Below, one piece after another: positions 8,263 through 16,127 of a stretch of DNA of 64,000 bases. Source of the stretch: DASPSM01 sp036008465 (GTDB taxonomy: Bacteria > Planctomycetota > Planctomycetia > Planctomycetales > Planctomycetaceae); NCBI GenBank assembly GCA_036008465.1, contig DASYNP010000172.1, positions 1 through 64,000 on the forward strand. The letters are read 5' to 3'. Positions within the stretch are counted from its first letter, which is position 1; each line of letters opens with the position of its first letter. The notes under the pieces are model-generated. The model was given only the letters and a program-made list of their open reading frames with translations, had not been told where the DNA came from and made no database searches. The position numbers were made by a program, and so were the translations under genes.

Positions 8263-8308
8263 GGGCGGTTCTCACGGACCGTTGGAATTCGGTCTTTGGT
8301 GTTTCCTA

Positions 8309-8653
8309 TCAGGCCAGTTCTGGCACGTCGATCACCACGCGGATGTGGGCGAAGCGGCGGCGAATGACGTTCGCCATTCCTCGCGACCTCGGCAGCATCC
8401 GTTTGAACATCGGGCCGCCGTCCACGCAGCACTCGACGATCTTCAAACTGTCGACGTTGCGGGCCCCGCGATCCTCGCAGTTGGCGATCGCACTCTTGAG
8501 CACCTTTTCGATCATCCGGGCGCCGCGGTTCGGCGCGTACTTGAGCAGCAGCAACCCCTCGCCCGCGGGTTGATTCCGAATCAGGTCGGCAAACGGACGC
8601 ACCTTCGTCGCCGCGATGCGTGCAAAGCGGTGTTTTGCCATGATGCGGGCCAT
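8309..8653 (-). CDS. rplV: 50S ribosomal protein L22 (uL22)
   Basis: Lines the exit tunnel with its extended hairpin. The ATG at 8653 gives 114 residues (MARIMAKHRFARIAATKVR) and has a strong GAGGAG site eight bases upstream, so the longer open frame back towards rpsS is not used. The L22 C-terminal block, with FKRMLPRSRGMANVIRRRFAH, is present. Operon order rpsS-rplV-rpsC is canonical. Confidence 0.95.
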   Translation of the reverse strand: MARIMAKHRFARIAATKVRPFADLIRNQPAGEGLLLLKYAPNRGARMIEKVLKSAIANCEDRGARNVDSLKIVECCVDGGPMFKRMLPRSRGMANVIRRRFAHIRVVIDVPELA

Positions 8654-8695
8654 CTGCGATTCTCCTCGATCCTCTTTTTCTACTTCTTGCCCGAG

Positions 8696-8755
8696 CAATT
8701 TCTTGCCGTGTTACTTCTTTCCGCGTTACTTCTTTCCGCGTTATTTCTTTCCCCT
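8696..8755 (-). repeat. 15-bp tandem repeat duplicating the rpsS 3' end and stop codon
   Basis: On the minus strand three consecutive 15-base units each read R-G-K-K-stop (8755-8741, 8740-8726, 8725-8711). A fourth, decayed unit reads H-G-K-K-L (8710-8696). Units two and three are identical to each other and differ from the first at only a few bases. The first unit is the real C-terminus of S19, so the array looks like slipped-strand expansion of the end of rpsS. It leaves three in-phase stop codons in a row. Confidence 0.85.
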
Positions 8756-9010
8756 GGCTCCGTGGCCGCGGAACGTCCGGGAGGGGGCGAACTCTCCCAG
8801 CTTGTGTCCGACCATCTCCTCGGTGACGTAGACGCTGATGTGCTTACGGCCGTCGTGGACCAAGAACGTATGACCGACGAACTCGGGGGACACCGTCGAG
8901 CGGCGCGCCCAGGTTTTGATCGGCTCTTTTTTCCCGGTCCCCGTCAGTCGCTCGACCTTCTTGAGCAGCTTTTCGTCGACAAACGGGCCTTTTTTTAGTG
9001 ATCGTCCCAT
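8741..9010 (-). CDS. rpsS: 30S ribosomal protein S19 (uS19)
   Basis: Head protein that pairs with S13. The 89-residue product begins MGRSLKKGPFVDEKLLKKVE and carries the S19 signature HDGRKHISVYVTEEMVGHKL near residue 53. It ends HGARGKK. Its terminal codons and stop are repeated downstream as a 15-bp tandem array. Position between rplB and rplV is standard. Confidence 0.97.
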   Translation of the reverse strand: MGRSLKKGPFVDEKLLKKVERLTGTGKKEPIKTWARRSTVSPEFVGHTFLVHDGRKHISVYVTEEMVGHKLGEFAPSRTFRGHGARGKK

Positions 9011-9029
9011 TGGATTTCCCGGCTCTGTG

Positions 9030-9887
9030 TCAGATCTTCAATTGCCCGTAACGACGTGACTTGCGGCGGCGAATGATGGCTTTTGATGACGGCTTGCGGC
9101 GTTTGCGCGTGCGTCCCCCCTTGGAGAGCACTCCCGTGGGGCTGCAAGGATGGCGGCCGCCCGAGCTGCGTCCTTCGCCACCGCCCATCGGGTGGGCCAC
9201 CGGGTTCATGGCCACGCCGCGAACATGCGGGCGTCGGCCCATCCACCGCTTCCGGCCGGCCTTGCCGATCGAGACGTTGATATGGTCGGCGTTGCCGATC
9301 ACTCCTACCGTCGCGCGGCACGCGCTCGGGAGCCGCCGCACTTCGCCCGAGGGGAGCGTGATCTGGGCCCACTTTCCCTCGCGAGCGTTCATCACTGCAT
9401 GGACGCCGGCCGTGCGGCACAGCTGGCCACCGCTGCCCGGCTGCATTTCGATGCAATGGACTTGCGTGCCCGGCGGTATCTTTTCCAAGGGCATCGCGTT
9501 GCCCACATTGGGCTCGACGTCGAGGCCGCTTTGGACCTTGTCGCCGACCTTTAGGCCTTCCGGGGCGAGGATGTATCGCTTTTCGCCGTCGGCATAATGC
9601 AACAGCGCGATTCGGGCCGAACGATTCGGGTCGTATTCGATGAAGGCGACCTTCGCGGGGACTCCGTCCTTGTCCCGGTCGAAGTCGATCATCCGGTAGA
9701 TCTTCTTGTGCCCGCCGCCCCGATGTCGGGCGGTGATGCGGCCCTGGAAGTTGCGGCCGCCCTTCTTCTTCATTCGGAACGAGAGGAGCTTCTCCGGCTC
9801 TTTCTTCGGATCGGTGATCTCGGCAAAATCGCTCACCGAGCCCGCGCGGCGGCCCGGCGAAGTCGGTTTGTAGGTTCGTATGCCCAT
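9030..9887 (-). CDS. rplB: 50S ribosomal protein L2 (uL2)
   Basis: Large-subunit protein needed for subunit association and peptidyl transfer. The 285-residue protein starts MGIRTYKPTSPGRRAGSVSD and contains the OB and SH3-like domains. The conserved C-terminal block RGVAMNPVAHPMGGGEGRS near residue 222 includes the universally conserved histidine region. Length is slightly above the E. coli protein. The gene lies 23 bases downstream of rplW. Confidence 0.97.
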   Translation of the reverse strand: MGIRTYKPTSPGRRAGSVSDFAEITDPKKEPEKLLSFRMKKKGGRNFQGRITARHRGGGHKKIYRMIDFDRDKDGVPAKVAFIEYDPNRSARIALLHYADGEKRYILAPEGLKVGDKVQSGLDVEPNVGNAMPLEKIPPGTQVHCIEMQPGSGGQLCRTAGVHAVMNAREGKWAQITLPSGEVRRLPSACRATVGVIGNADHINVSIGKAGRKRWMGRRPHVRGVAMNPVAHPMGGGEGRSSGGRHPCSPTGVLSKGGRTRKRRKPSSKAIIRRRKSRRYGQLKI

Positions 9888-9910
9888 CGCAATAATCCTC
9901 GCGCTCTATC

Positions 9911-10219
9911 TCAGAAGAAGACGATCCGGTCTTCGGGATTCAGCTCGACGATGGCCTTCTTCCACGACGCGGTTTTGCCGGCCTTGAGTCGGTGACGACG
10001 TGTCTTGCCTTTGCGGTTCTGCGTGCGAACCTTGAGGACGCGGACGCTCCACAGCTCCTCGACGGCGTGCTTGATCTCGCTCTTGGTCGCCATCGGGGCA
10101 ACGCTGAAGGTATACGCGTTGTGACGCTCCGAGACGTGCGTACCCTTTTCCGTCACCAAGGGGTGCAACACCACCTGGTACGGTTCCAACTTGATCTTTG
10201 CGGGAGTTGCCTCGGCCAT
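9911..10219 (-). CDS. rplW: 50S ribosomal protein L23 (uL23)
   Basis: Exit-tunnel protein that docks trigger factor and SRP. The 102-residue product shows the L23 core VLHPLVTEKGTHVSERHNAY near residue 16, followed by the KSEIKHAVEELWSVRVLKV helix-strand near residue 46 and a GKTRRHRLK basic loop. Six bases separate it from rplD. Standard order. Confidence 0.95.
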   Translation of the reverse strand: MAEATPAKIKLEPYQVVLHPLVTEKGTHVSERHNAYTFSVAPMATKSEIKHAVEELWSVRVLKVRTQNRKGKTRRHRLKAGKTASWKKAIVELNPEDRIVFF

Positions 10220-10225
10220 CGTTCG

Positions 10226-10894
10226 TTATCCTTTTGCAGCGGCCGGCTTCTTGGAGCCCTGATTCCGCAGCCGGTCGAACGCGCTCCGCGTCAGAATCAA
10301 CTGCCGCTGGTGCAACAGGTCGTAGGCATTGAGGTCGTCGCAACTGGAGATCCACAACGTCGGGATGTTGCGGCCCGACCGCCAGACCTTCGCGTCGTGC
10401 ACCTCGGTCGCCAACAAACAGCTCGTCTCAGTGAGCCCCAGCGATTTCAACATCCCCGCGATCGCCTTGGTCTTGGGCTCAGGGATCGATAGCTCATTGA
10501 GCAGCGTCACCTGCTCATCGATGAATTTGCTCAACAGGGCCATCCGCGTTGCCAAACGCACGGCCTTCTTCGGCAGGCGATAGCTGTAATCGATCGGGTA
10601 GCGGGCGTGTGCCCGGCCGCCGCCCCGCCGAACGCCGGTTCGCAGCGTGCCGGCGCGAGCCCGACCGGTGCCCTTCTGCCGGTAGAGCTTTTTGGTGCTG
10701 CCTTCGGTCTGGGCGCGGTTGCGGTTTTGCACGGTGCCAACCCGGCGGTTGGCCTCGTACATCACCACCACGTCATGCAGCAGTTGTTTGTTAATTCCCG
10801 GGGCCAGTTCGTCCGCATCGAAATTCACGGTGCCGACCGATTGCCCGGTCTTGTCGCGAACCGCCACTGTGATTTTGGATTTTGTTTCCGCCAT
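10226..10894 (-). CDS. rplD: 50S ribosomal protein L4 (uL4)
   Basis: Exit-tunnel constriction protein; in E. coli it is also the autogenous regulator of the S10 operon. The 222-residue product has the L4 signature QKGTGRARAGTLRTGVRRGG near residue 73. A C-terminal glyoxal-like domain ends in a basic tail. Whether it represses this operon is not shown by the sequence, although hairpins around rpsJ make that plausible. Confidence 0.96.
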   Translation of the reverse strand: MAETKSKITVAVRDKTGQSVGTVNFDADELAPGINKQLLHDVVVMYEANRRVGTVQNRNRAQTEGSTKKLYRQKGTGRARAGTLRTGVRRGGGRAHARYPIDYSYRLPKKAVRLATRMALLSKFIDEQVTLLNELSIPEPKTKAIAGMLKSLGLTETSCLLATEVHDAKVWRSGRNIPTLWISSCDDLNAYDLLHQRQLILTRSAFDRLRNQGSKKPAAAKG

Positions 10895-10925
10895 TGCTGT
10901 TCACCCGCCAAACGGGAGTTTTCGC

Positions 10926-11639
10926 CTACGCCTTGTGGCCCTTTTTCGCGTGCTTCTTGGTCGGCCGGATCATCACCCAGCCGCCGGTGGGGCCGGGAAC
11001 TGCCCCCTCGACGAGCAGCATGTTCGTTTCCGCGTCGAACTTGAACACCGAGATATTTCGCATGGTGACCTGTTCGCCGCCGTACCGGCCTGGCATCCGT
11101 TTGCCCTTAACGACGCGGGACGGGTCGGCGCTGGCGCCGATCGAGCCGCCGTGCCGGTGCATACGCTTGACTCCGTGAGTGGCGCCCTGGCCCTGAAAGT
11201 TGTGTCGCTTCATCGCGCCGGTATGCCCGCGACCCTTGGTGATTCCGATCAGGTCGACGCGGGGCACCTCGCTGAGAACCGAGAGGTTGACCGTTCCCCC
11301 AACCTCGAGCCCGTGAGGATCTCCGTCGGTGCGGAACTCGCGGATGAAGCGTTTCGGCTCGCAGTTGGCCTTGGCGACGGCCGGCAATCCCCGAGCAGTC
11401 CGTCGCTTTTGCCGGTGTCCATCGAGGTTGGCGACCTGGCCGCGTTCGGCCCGGCTGGCTTGTTTTCGTTTCTTGTCGGCGAAACCCAGTTGGACTGCCT
11501 CGTAGCCGTCGTTCTCCTTGGTGCGAACGGCCAACACCGTGCACGGACCGGCCTCGATCACGGTGACCGCGTGGAGGTTCCCCTCCGCGTCGTACACCTG
11601 CGTCATGCCGACTTTGCGGCCCAATATTCCCATTCGCAT
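10926..11639 (-). CDS. rplC: 50S ribosomal protein L3 (uL3)
   Basis: Assembly-initiating large-subunit protein. From the ATG at 11639 it is 237 residues beginning MRMGILGRKVGMTQVYD; the open frame upstream is not L3-like. A GGGA ribosome-binding element lies nine bases upstream, favouring this ATG over the one two codons later. The L3 signature near residue 125 (DLIGITKGRGHTGAMKRHNF) and the HRHGGSIGA motif are intact. An unusually long gap of 375 bases separates it from rpsJ. Confidence 0.95.
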   Translation of the reverse strand: MRMGILGRKVGMTQVYDAEGNLHAVTVIEAGPCTVLAVRTKENDGYEAVQLGFADKKRKQASRAERGQVANLDGHRQKRRTARGLPAVAKANCEPKRFIREFRTDGDPHGLEVGGTVNLSVLSEVPRVDLIGITKGRGHTGAMKRHNFQGQGATHGVKRMHRHGGSIGASADPSRVVKGKRMPGRYGGEQVTMRNISVFKFDAETNMLLVEGAVPGPTGGWVMIRPTKKHAKKGHKA

Positions 11640-12014
11640 GGCGGAAACGTCCCAACGATGCGATTTCGATCTGTCGATTTCCGACGCCGGATGAGCCAGG
11701 CAAGGTCGACAAGCCGAAACTGTTATTTTCTGTTTCAATGTTGTGCGACGGCACAGGTGCCGTGGCACTCGTGCGGCAGCACTTCGATTCGTAGCGGCAA
11801 AGCCGAGAGGCTGCCGTTGAGTCGTGGTCCGGGGCAGTTCGGCGAGCACCGCGATCGATCGCGCTTGCCTGAGATCACTTCTGATCAGCGACTCGGCCAG
11901 CGGGCGCGCCTCAAGCGGCCCGACGATCGCAGTTCGACGTCAGCTTTGACGAAAAGTCCGCGCCGGGCACCCAGCGCGGAATTTGTCAGCACTGACGTTC
12001 GACGTTGTTCGCCC
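11640..12014 (-). other. 375-bp rpsJ-rplC intergenic region, no gene seen
   Basis: Gaps elsewhere in this operon are mostly under 60 bases. This one holds no recognisable gene on either strand. Its notable content is a GC-rich hairpin near the rpsJ end (11957-11980, listed separately). A secondary promoter for rplC could lie here, but no good -35/-10 pair was found. Confidence 0.6.
11952..11980 (-). terminator. hairpin with T-run between rpsJ and rplC, possible attenuator
   Basis: On the minus strand TCCGCGC pairs exactly with GCGCGGA, and the inner bases (TGGGTGCCCG) can extend the stem with GGG/CCC. CTTTTC follows. It starts about 35 bases after the rpsJ stop and therefore lies inside the operon, where a full terminator would cut off all other ribosomal genes. 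A partial or regulated terminator (attenuator) or an RNA-processing site is more likely. Function is inferred. Confidence 0.5.
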
Positions 12015-12347
12015 TCAACCTCCCCCCGCAGACGCTTTGATCTTGATGTCGACGCCGGCTGGCAGCGACAGCTTGTTCAACGCGTCAATCGTCTTTCCCG
12101 TCGGCTGGATGATGTCAATCAATCGTTTGTGGGTGCGAATCTCGAACTGCTCACGGGATTTCTTGTCAATGTGTGGACTGCGCAGCACCGTGTAGCGTTC
12201 GATGCGAGTGGGCAGCGGAATCGGACCGTGCACGACTGCTCCGGTTCTCTTTGCCGTGTCGACAATTTCGGATGCCGACTGATCGAGAACGGAATGGTCG
12301 TACGCTTCCATCCGAATCCGGATGCGCTCCTGGCTCCCGCCGGCCAC
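12015..12347 (-). CDS. rpsJ: 30S ribosomal protein S10 (uS10)
   Basis: First gene of the ribosomal operon; head protein, also the NusE partner of NusB in transcription antitermination. The 110-residue product has the S10 signature GPIPLPTRIERYTVLRSPH near residue 41 and the HKRLIDIIQPTGKTIDALNK block. A short N-terminal extension and a glycine-rich end flank the core. fusA and tuf, which commonly precede rpsJ, are absent here; fusA is found alone at 56873-59020. A strong promoter lies about 70 bases upstream. Confidence 0.97.
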   Translation of the reverse strand: MAGGSQERIRIRMEAYDHSVLDQSASEIVDTAKRTGAVVHGPIPLPTRIERYTVLRSPHIDKKSREQFEIRTHKRLIDIIQPTGKTIDALNKLSLPAGVDIKIKASAGGG

Positions 12348-12390
12348 TCAAACTCTCCCGTGCAAATGATTTACGTCACTTCGCCCAAGC

Positions 12391-12405
12391 TCCCGCGATG
12401 CGGGA
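12391..12405 (-). promoter_or_regulatory. hairpin at the 5' end of the S10 transcript
   Basis: TCCCGC and GCGGGA pair across a three-base loop. Judged from the -10 box at 12414-12419, transcription would begin near 12406-12408, so the stem would form at the extreme 5' end of the mRNA. Such hairpins can protect against decay or serve in leader regulation. Its role here is inferred. Confidence 0.4.
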
Positions 12406-12413
12406 AACCGGCG

Positions 12414-12442
12414 ATCTTAGTTGTGTCCCAATTCTTTGTCAA
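12414..12442 (-). promoter_or_regulatory. sigma70-type promoter of the S10-spc operon
   Basis: On the minus strand TTGACA (12442-12437) is a perfect -35 hexamer. A spacer of exactly 17 bases separates it from TAAGAT (12419-12414), a five-of-six -10 hexamer. The predicted start lies about 60 bases before the rpsJ ATG. It is correctly oriented at the head of the ribosomal gene cluster. Housekeeping sigma use is inferred from the match. Confidence 0.85.
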
Positions 12443-12642
12443 GAAACTGACTGGCAGATTGTGCTTACGTCGCCAGATCTTTTTCGTTGGCGAGCATCGA
12501 ATCTAGTGTCGGCGCATTGCCAGCTCAGCAAGGCGACGTCTGTCCGGCGAAGCGACCGCTGATTCGTCATTTTTCATGACCTCCGCTATGCTTGGCTGCT
12601 CCGCATTTTCTCCTTTTTCGTTCCCCGCCGGGCAGCCTGCCA

Positions 12643-13644
12643 ATGCCAGTCGCGTTAATTACCCCCGAAGAAATGATCAGTAACCCGGGGCCTGAGGCCC
12701 AGATCCTGCGCGAGGCTGGCTTCGACGTTCGCTATCCCGCTGACCCGACCTTTACTCGCGGGCTAGGAACAGAAGACGAAACGATTCGCGCCCTCCGCGG
12801 TGTCAGTGCGTTGGTGGCCGGCGGCGAATGGCTCACCGAAAAGGTATTTGCTGCAGTTCCCGAGTTGCGAGTGGTTGCCCGGGCGGGCGTCGGTTACGAC
12901 CGCGTTGACGTTGTGGCTGCCACCCGGCACGGGGTTGCCGTCACGATCACGCCGACCGCAAATCATGCCGCCGTCGCCGAACACACCCTGGCGTTGCTAT
13001 TCGGCGTAACCCGGCAGATCGCGATTAGCGACCGGACCATGCGAGCCGGCCATTGGACCCGTCGGCGATTGTCGCCCGTGCGAGGGCGGACAATTGGACT
13101 CGTCGGCCTGGGGCGCATTGGGCGGAGCACGGCCGTCCGGTGTGCCGCTTTGGGAATGAAGGTGATCGCCTACGAAGTGAAGCCCGATGTCACGTTTGTC
13201 AAAGAGCACGGAATCGACCTGGTGAGCTTCGAGGCGCTTTTGAAGCAATCCGACTTCGTCAGCCTGCACTGTCCACTCACTGAGGAGACGCGGGGCCTGA
13301 TGAACGCGGCTGCCTTCGCGAAGATGAAACCGGGCAGCCTGTTCATCAACACGGCCCGTGGCGGACTGGTCGTCGAGTCGGACCTGATTGCCGCCTTGCA
13401 GTCGGATCATTTGGGGGGCGCGGGGCTGGACGTCTTCGAGAAGGAGCCGCCCGACCCGAAAAATCCGCTGTTCCAGATGGATCAGGTCGTCGTTACTCCC
13501 CACGTGGGAGGCGGTGACGCGCAGTCGATCGCCGACATGGGGGCCGAGGCCGCGCGCTGCATCGTCGCCTTATCTCGCGGTGAGTGGCCGGAGGGCGCCG
13601 TCGTCAACGACTCGCTCAAGGGCGGCTGGCGTTGGAGTCGCTAA
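12643..13644 (+). CDS. D-2-hydroxyacid dehydrogenase, phosphoglycerate dehydrogenase-like
   Basis: NAD-dependent oxidoreductase of the D-isomer 2-hydroxyacid dehydrogenase family. The ATG at 12643 gives 333 residues. The Rossmann motif GLGRIG is at 155-160. The catalytic set is visible: R239 in NTARGG, E268 in DVFEKEP and H287 in TPHVGG. There is no C-terminal ACT or allosteric domain, so it is not a full-length SerA and the substrate (3-phosphoglycerate, glyoxylate or another 2-oxoacid) is undetermined. It is divergent from rpsJ and converges on the molybdopterin enzyme with only six bases between the stops. Confidence 0.85.
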   Translation: MPVALITPEEMISNPGPEAQILREAGFDVRYPADPTFTRGLGTEDETIRALRGVSALVAGGEWLTEKVFAAVPELRVVARAGVGYDRVDVVAATRHGVAVTITPTANHAAVAEHTLALLFGVTRQIAISDRTMRAGHWTRRRLSPVRGRTIGLVGLGRIGRSTAVRCAALGMKVIAYEVKPDVTFVKEHGIDLVSFEALLKQSDFVSLHCPLTEETRGLMNAAAFAKMKPGSLFINTARGGLVVESDLIAALQSDHLGGAGLDVFEKEPPDPKNPLFQMDQVVVTPHVGGGDAQSIADMGAEAARCIVALSRGEWPEGAVVNDSLKGGWRWSR

Positions 13645-13650
13645 CTCGAG

Positions 13651-15951
13651 TTACGGATGCGCCGTCGCCGGACTCGACGCGGCAAGGCGCCCGTTTTCCG
13701 GCTGCACCAATGTCGCCGGCTCTTCGGCCGTTACCGTGACTTTGACCGCCTTGAAGGCGGGCGTTTTCGAGAGCGGATCGACGTCGCGACCGACCAGCAC
13801 GTTTGCTTCGGGGTAATACATCAGAGCGTTGCCCGCGCGGATGTCGAACGCGCGGACGAGCACGTAGCGCATCTCGCCAGTCGTGCTGCGGACGCGCACG
13901 CGCTGATCGATCGACAGCCCGCGCTGCCGCAGATCTTCGGGATTCATCAAGATCACGTCGCGCCGCTCCTGCCCGCGGTAGAGATCCTCATCGTCGTAGA
14001 CGACCGTGTTGAACTGGCCTTCCGAGCGGATCGTCATCAAAGTCAGGTGGTCGGCGGCTCCGTTGGTTCGGCCGTTGCCGCGATTGTCCCCGTTAGTGGC
14101 TTCGTCATCGCCCTCGGGAGATTCGACGAGCGAAACCGCGCGGAACCGCGCCTTGCCCGACGGCGTTCCAAAACGATAGTCGTCGACCGCGCGGCCGGGG
14201 ATATGAAACTCCTTGCGCGTGGCGTCGATCTGGGCGATGGGGGCATAGTCGGGGATCAGCTCGGCAATCAGTTGGCGCACGGCGGCGTGGTTTGAGAGTT
14301 GGTCCCAGTCCAAGCACTTGTTTTCTGCGAGCAGTCCGCGGCCGATGGCGGAGAGAATCGAGACCTCGCTGCGCGGCCCGGCAAAGCGCGGCGCGCCGCC
14401 GTCGCTCATGCGGACGTAGCTGAACATCGACTCTTGTGTCGTGGGCTCCGGTTCTTCATCTCGCGGCAAGACGGGCAGAAGCAGCGTTTCCCGACCCGTT
14501 CCCCAGGCGTGCCCCGTGTTGAGCGTGGTCGAAAGCTGCACGACCAGACCGATTTTTTGGATCGCTTCGGTGGCAAAACGGGAATCCGGGTTGCTGCCGA
14601 ACAGATTTCCGCCCAGGCAGACGGCGACGTCCATTTCGCCTCGGGCGGCCGCCTCGACGCAGGCCATCGTGTCGTAGCCGGGCGACCGCGGAGCCTGTAC
14701 GCCCAATTTTTGTTCGAAGCGTTCGAGCAACGCCTGTTTGAGCGTCGGCGTGACGCCAACCGAGCCCATCCCCTGGACGTTGCTGTGTCCGCGAATGGGC
14801 ATCAGTCCGCCTGCCCCATGCCGGCCGACAGCGCCGCAGAGCAAAGCCAGGTCGGCGAGGGCCTGCACGGTCTCCGTGCCATTCAGGTGATGCGTAATAC
14901 CCATTGCCCAAGCGATGATCGGTCGCTTGGCGCCCACGTAAAGGTCGGCGATCCGTTCGATCGTCGCGCGATCGACTCCGGAACGCTCGACGATGTCGCT
15001 CCACGCGGTCCCCTCAACTCGTGCGCGGAACTCACCAAAGCCCTCCGTGTGCGAGTCGATGAATGACTGCGCTTGCAGGCCTCGTTCGAGGATTGATTTG
15101 GCAAGCCCAAGAAACAATGCGAGATCGCCCCCAATGTGCGGCTGCACGTAAAGGCTGGCGATCTCGGACCCGAAGAGCAGGCTGCGAACGTCGCTGGGTA
15201 CTCGAAAGTTCAGCAATCCCAGCTCGCGAACGGGATTGATCACGATCACCTTTCCACCGCGGCGGCGGACGGTCATCAGCGATTTCATCAGCCTCGGGTG
15301 GTTCGACGCCGGATTGGCCCCCACCAAGAGAAACAGGTCCGCGTGCTCTACGTCCTCGAGCTTCACCGTCGCGACGCTGCTGCCGATCGTGGTCGAGAGA
15401 CCGACGCCGCTGGCTTGATGACAGTAGAAGGAGCAGTTGTTGACGTAGTTCGTGCCGAACAGGCGGGCCAAAAGCTGCAGCAGGAAGCCGGCTTCGTTCG
15501 AGGAACGCCCGCTGGCGTAAAAGAAGCTGCGTGTCGGGCCCGCCGCTCGCAAGGCTGCAATGATTTTCGCGAGCGCTTCGTCCCAGGAGATGGAGCGATA
15601 GTTTCTTGACCCAGGCGTGAGCACGACCGGCTCGATCAGCCGGCCGCAATGCTCAAGCTGGCGCGAGGAGAGGGCCCGCAGCTTTGGCACGTCCATCTGT
15701 TCAAAGAACTCGCGACGGATCGCCCCCTGCATATCGGAGGCCATCGCCTGCACCGACTTCTTGCAGACTTCGGGAAAGTAGCCGGCCTCGTTGACCATGC
15801 CACCGAGCTGGCCGCCCATCCCGACCGCGCAGGTCTTGCACGCGTTCTTCGAGCGCAGCGCCTTCCACATCGGCCACCAGCCGACGCGATTGGCCAACTT
15901 GAGCGTGTAGCCGATGGCTCTCCAGCCACCACCGCTTTTCGGACGCCTCAT
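13651..15951 (-). CDS. FdhF/YdeP-family molybdopterin oxidoreductase
   Basis: Cytoplasmic-type Mo/W-bis-MGD enzyme related to the formate dehydrogenase alpha subunit. The preferred ATG at 15951 gives 766 residues; longer starts would run into the divergent gene at 16128. N-terminal cysteines C38, C41 and C63 form the reduced iron-sulfur motif of this family. C177-H178 (CHQAS) matches the Mo-ligating (seleno)cysteine-histidine pair of formate dehydrogenases. The cofactor-binding C-terminal domain follows, with MTIRSEGQFNT and YYPEANVLVGRDVDP. No fdhD, electron-transfer or membrane subunit lies next to it, so physiological substrate and partner are unknown. No signal peptide is seen. Confidence 0.85.
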   Translation of the reverse strand: MRRPKSGGGWRAIGYTLKLANRVGWWPMWKALRSKNACKTCAVGMGGQLGGMVNEAGYFPEVCKKSVQAMASDMQGAIRREFFEQMDVPKLRALSSRQLEHCGRLIEPVVLTPGSRNYRSISWDEALAKIIAALRAAGPTRSFFYASGRSSNEAGFLLQLLARLFGTNYVNNCSFYCHQASGVGLSTTIGSSVATVKLEDVEHADLFLLVGANPASNHPRLMKSLMTVRRRGGKVIVINPVRELGLLNFRVPSDVRSLLFGSEIASLYVQPHIGGDLALFLGLAKSILERGLQAQSFIDSHTEGFGEFRARVEGTAWSDIVERSGVDRATIERIADLYVGAKRPIIAWAMGITHHLNGTETVQALADLALLCGAVGRHGAGGLMPIRGHSNVQGMGSVGVTPTLKQALLERFEQKLGVQAPRSPGYDTMACVEAAARGEMDVAVCLGGNLFGSNPDSRFATEAIQKIGLVVQLSTTLNTGHAWGTGRETLLLPVLPRDEEPEPTTQESMFSYVRMSDGGAPRFAGPRSEVSILSAIGRGLLAENKCLDWDQLSNHAAVRQLIAELIPDYAPIAQIDATRKEFHIPGRAVDDYRFGTPSGKARFRAVSLVESPEGDDEATNGDNRGNGRTNGAADHLTLMTIRSEGQFNTVVYDDEDLYRGQERRDVILMNPEDLRQRGLSIDQRVRVRSTTGEMRYVLVRAFDIRAGNALMYYPEANVLVGRDVDPLSKTPAFKAVKVTVTAEEPATLVQPENGRLAASSPATAHP

Positions 15952-16127
15952 AAATCCGCTCGTGTGCTCATCAGCAAGTCTACGCGCAACGATGGTCCGT
16001 GAACCGACAGAGCCCTTCATCCATCGTGCAATTTCAATTCTAGCAGCTGATTGCCAAAATGGCCGCACGCGCTGTGTCGGCTCATGCGGCCGGATAGCCG
16101 CCTCGCATTCTGCCTGCAAGGTGCACC

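Noticed and set aside
10692..12506. Plus-strand 604-codon frame over rplC and rpsJ
   Set aside because: Antisense to conserved ribosomal genes, with Arg/Ser-rich noise composition and no recognisable domain.
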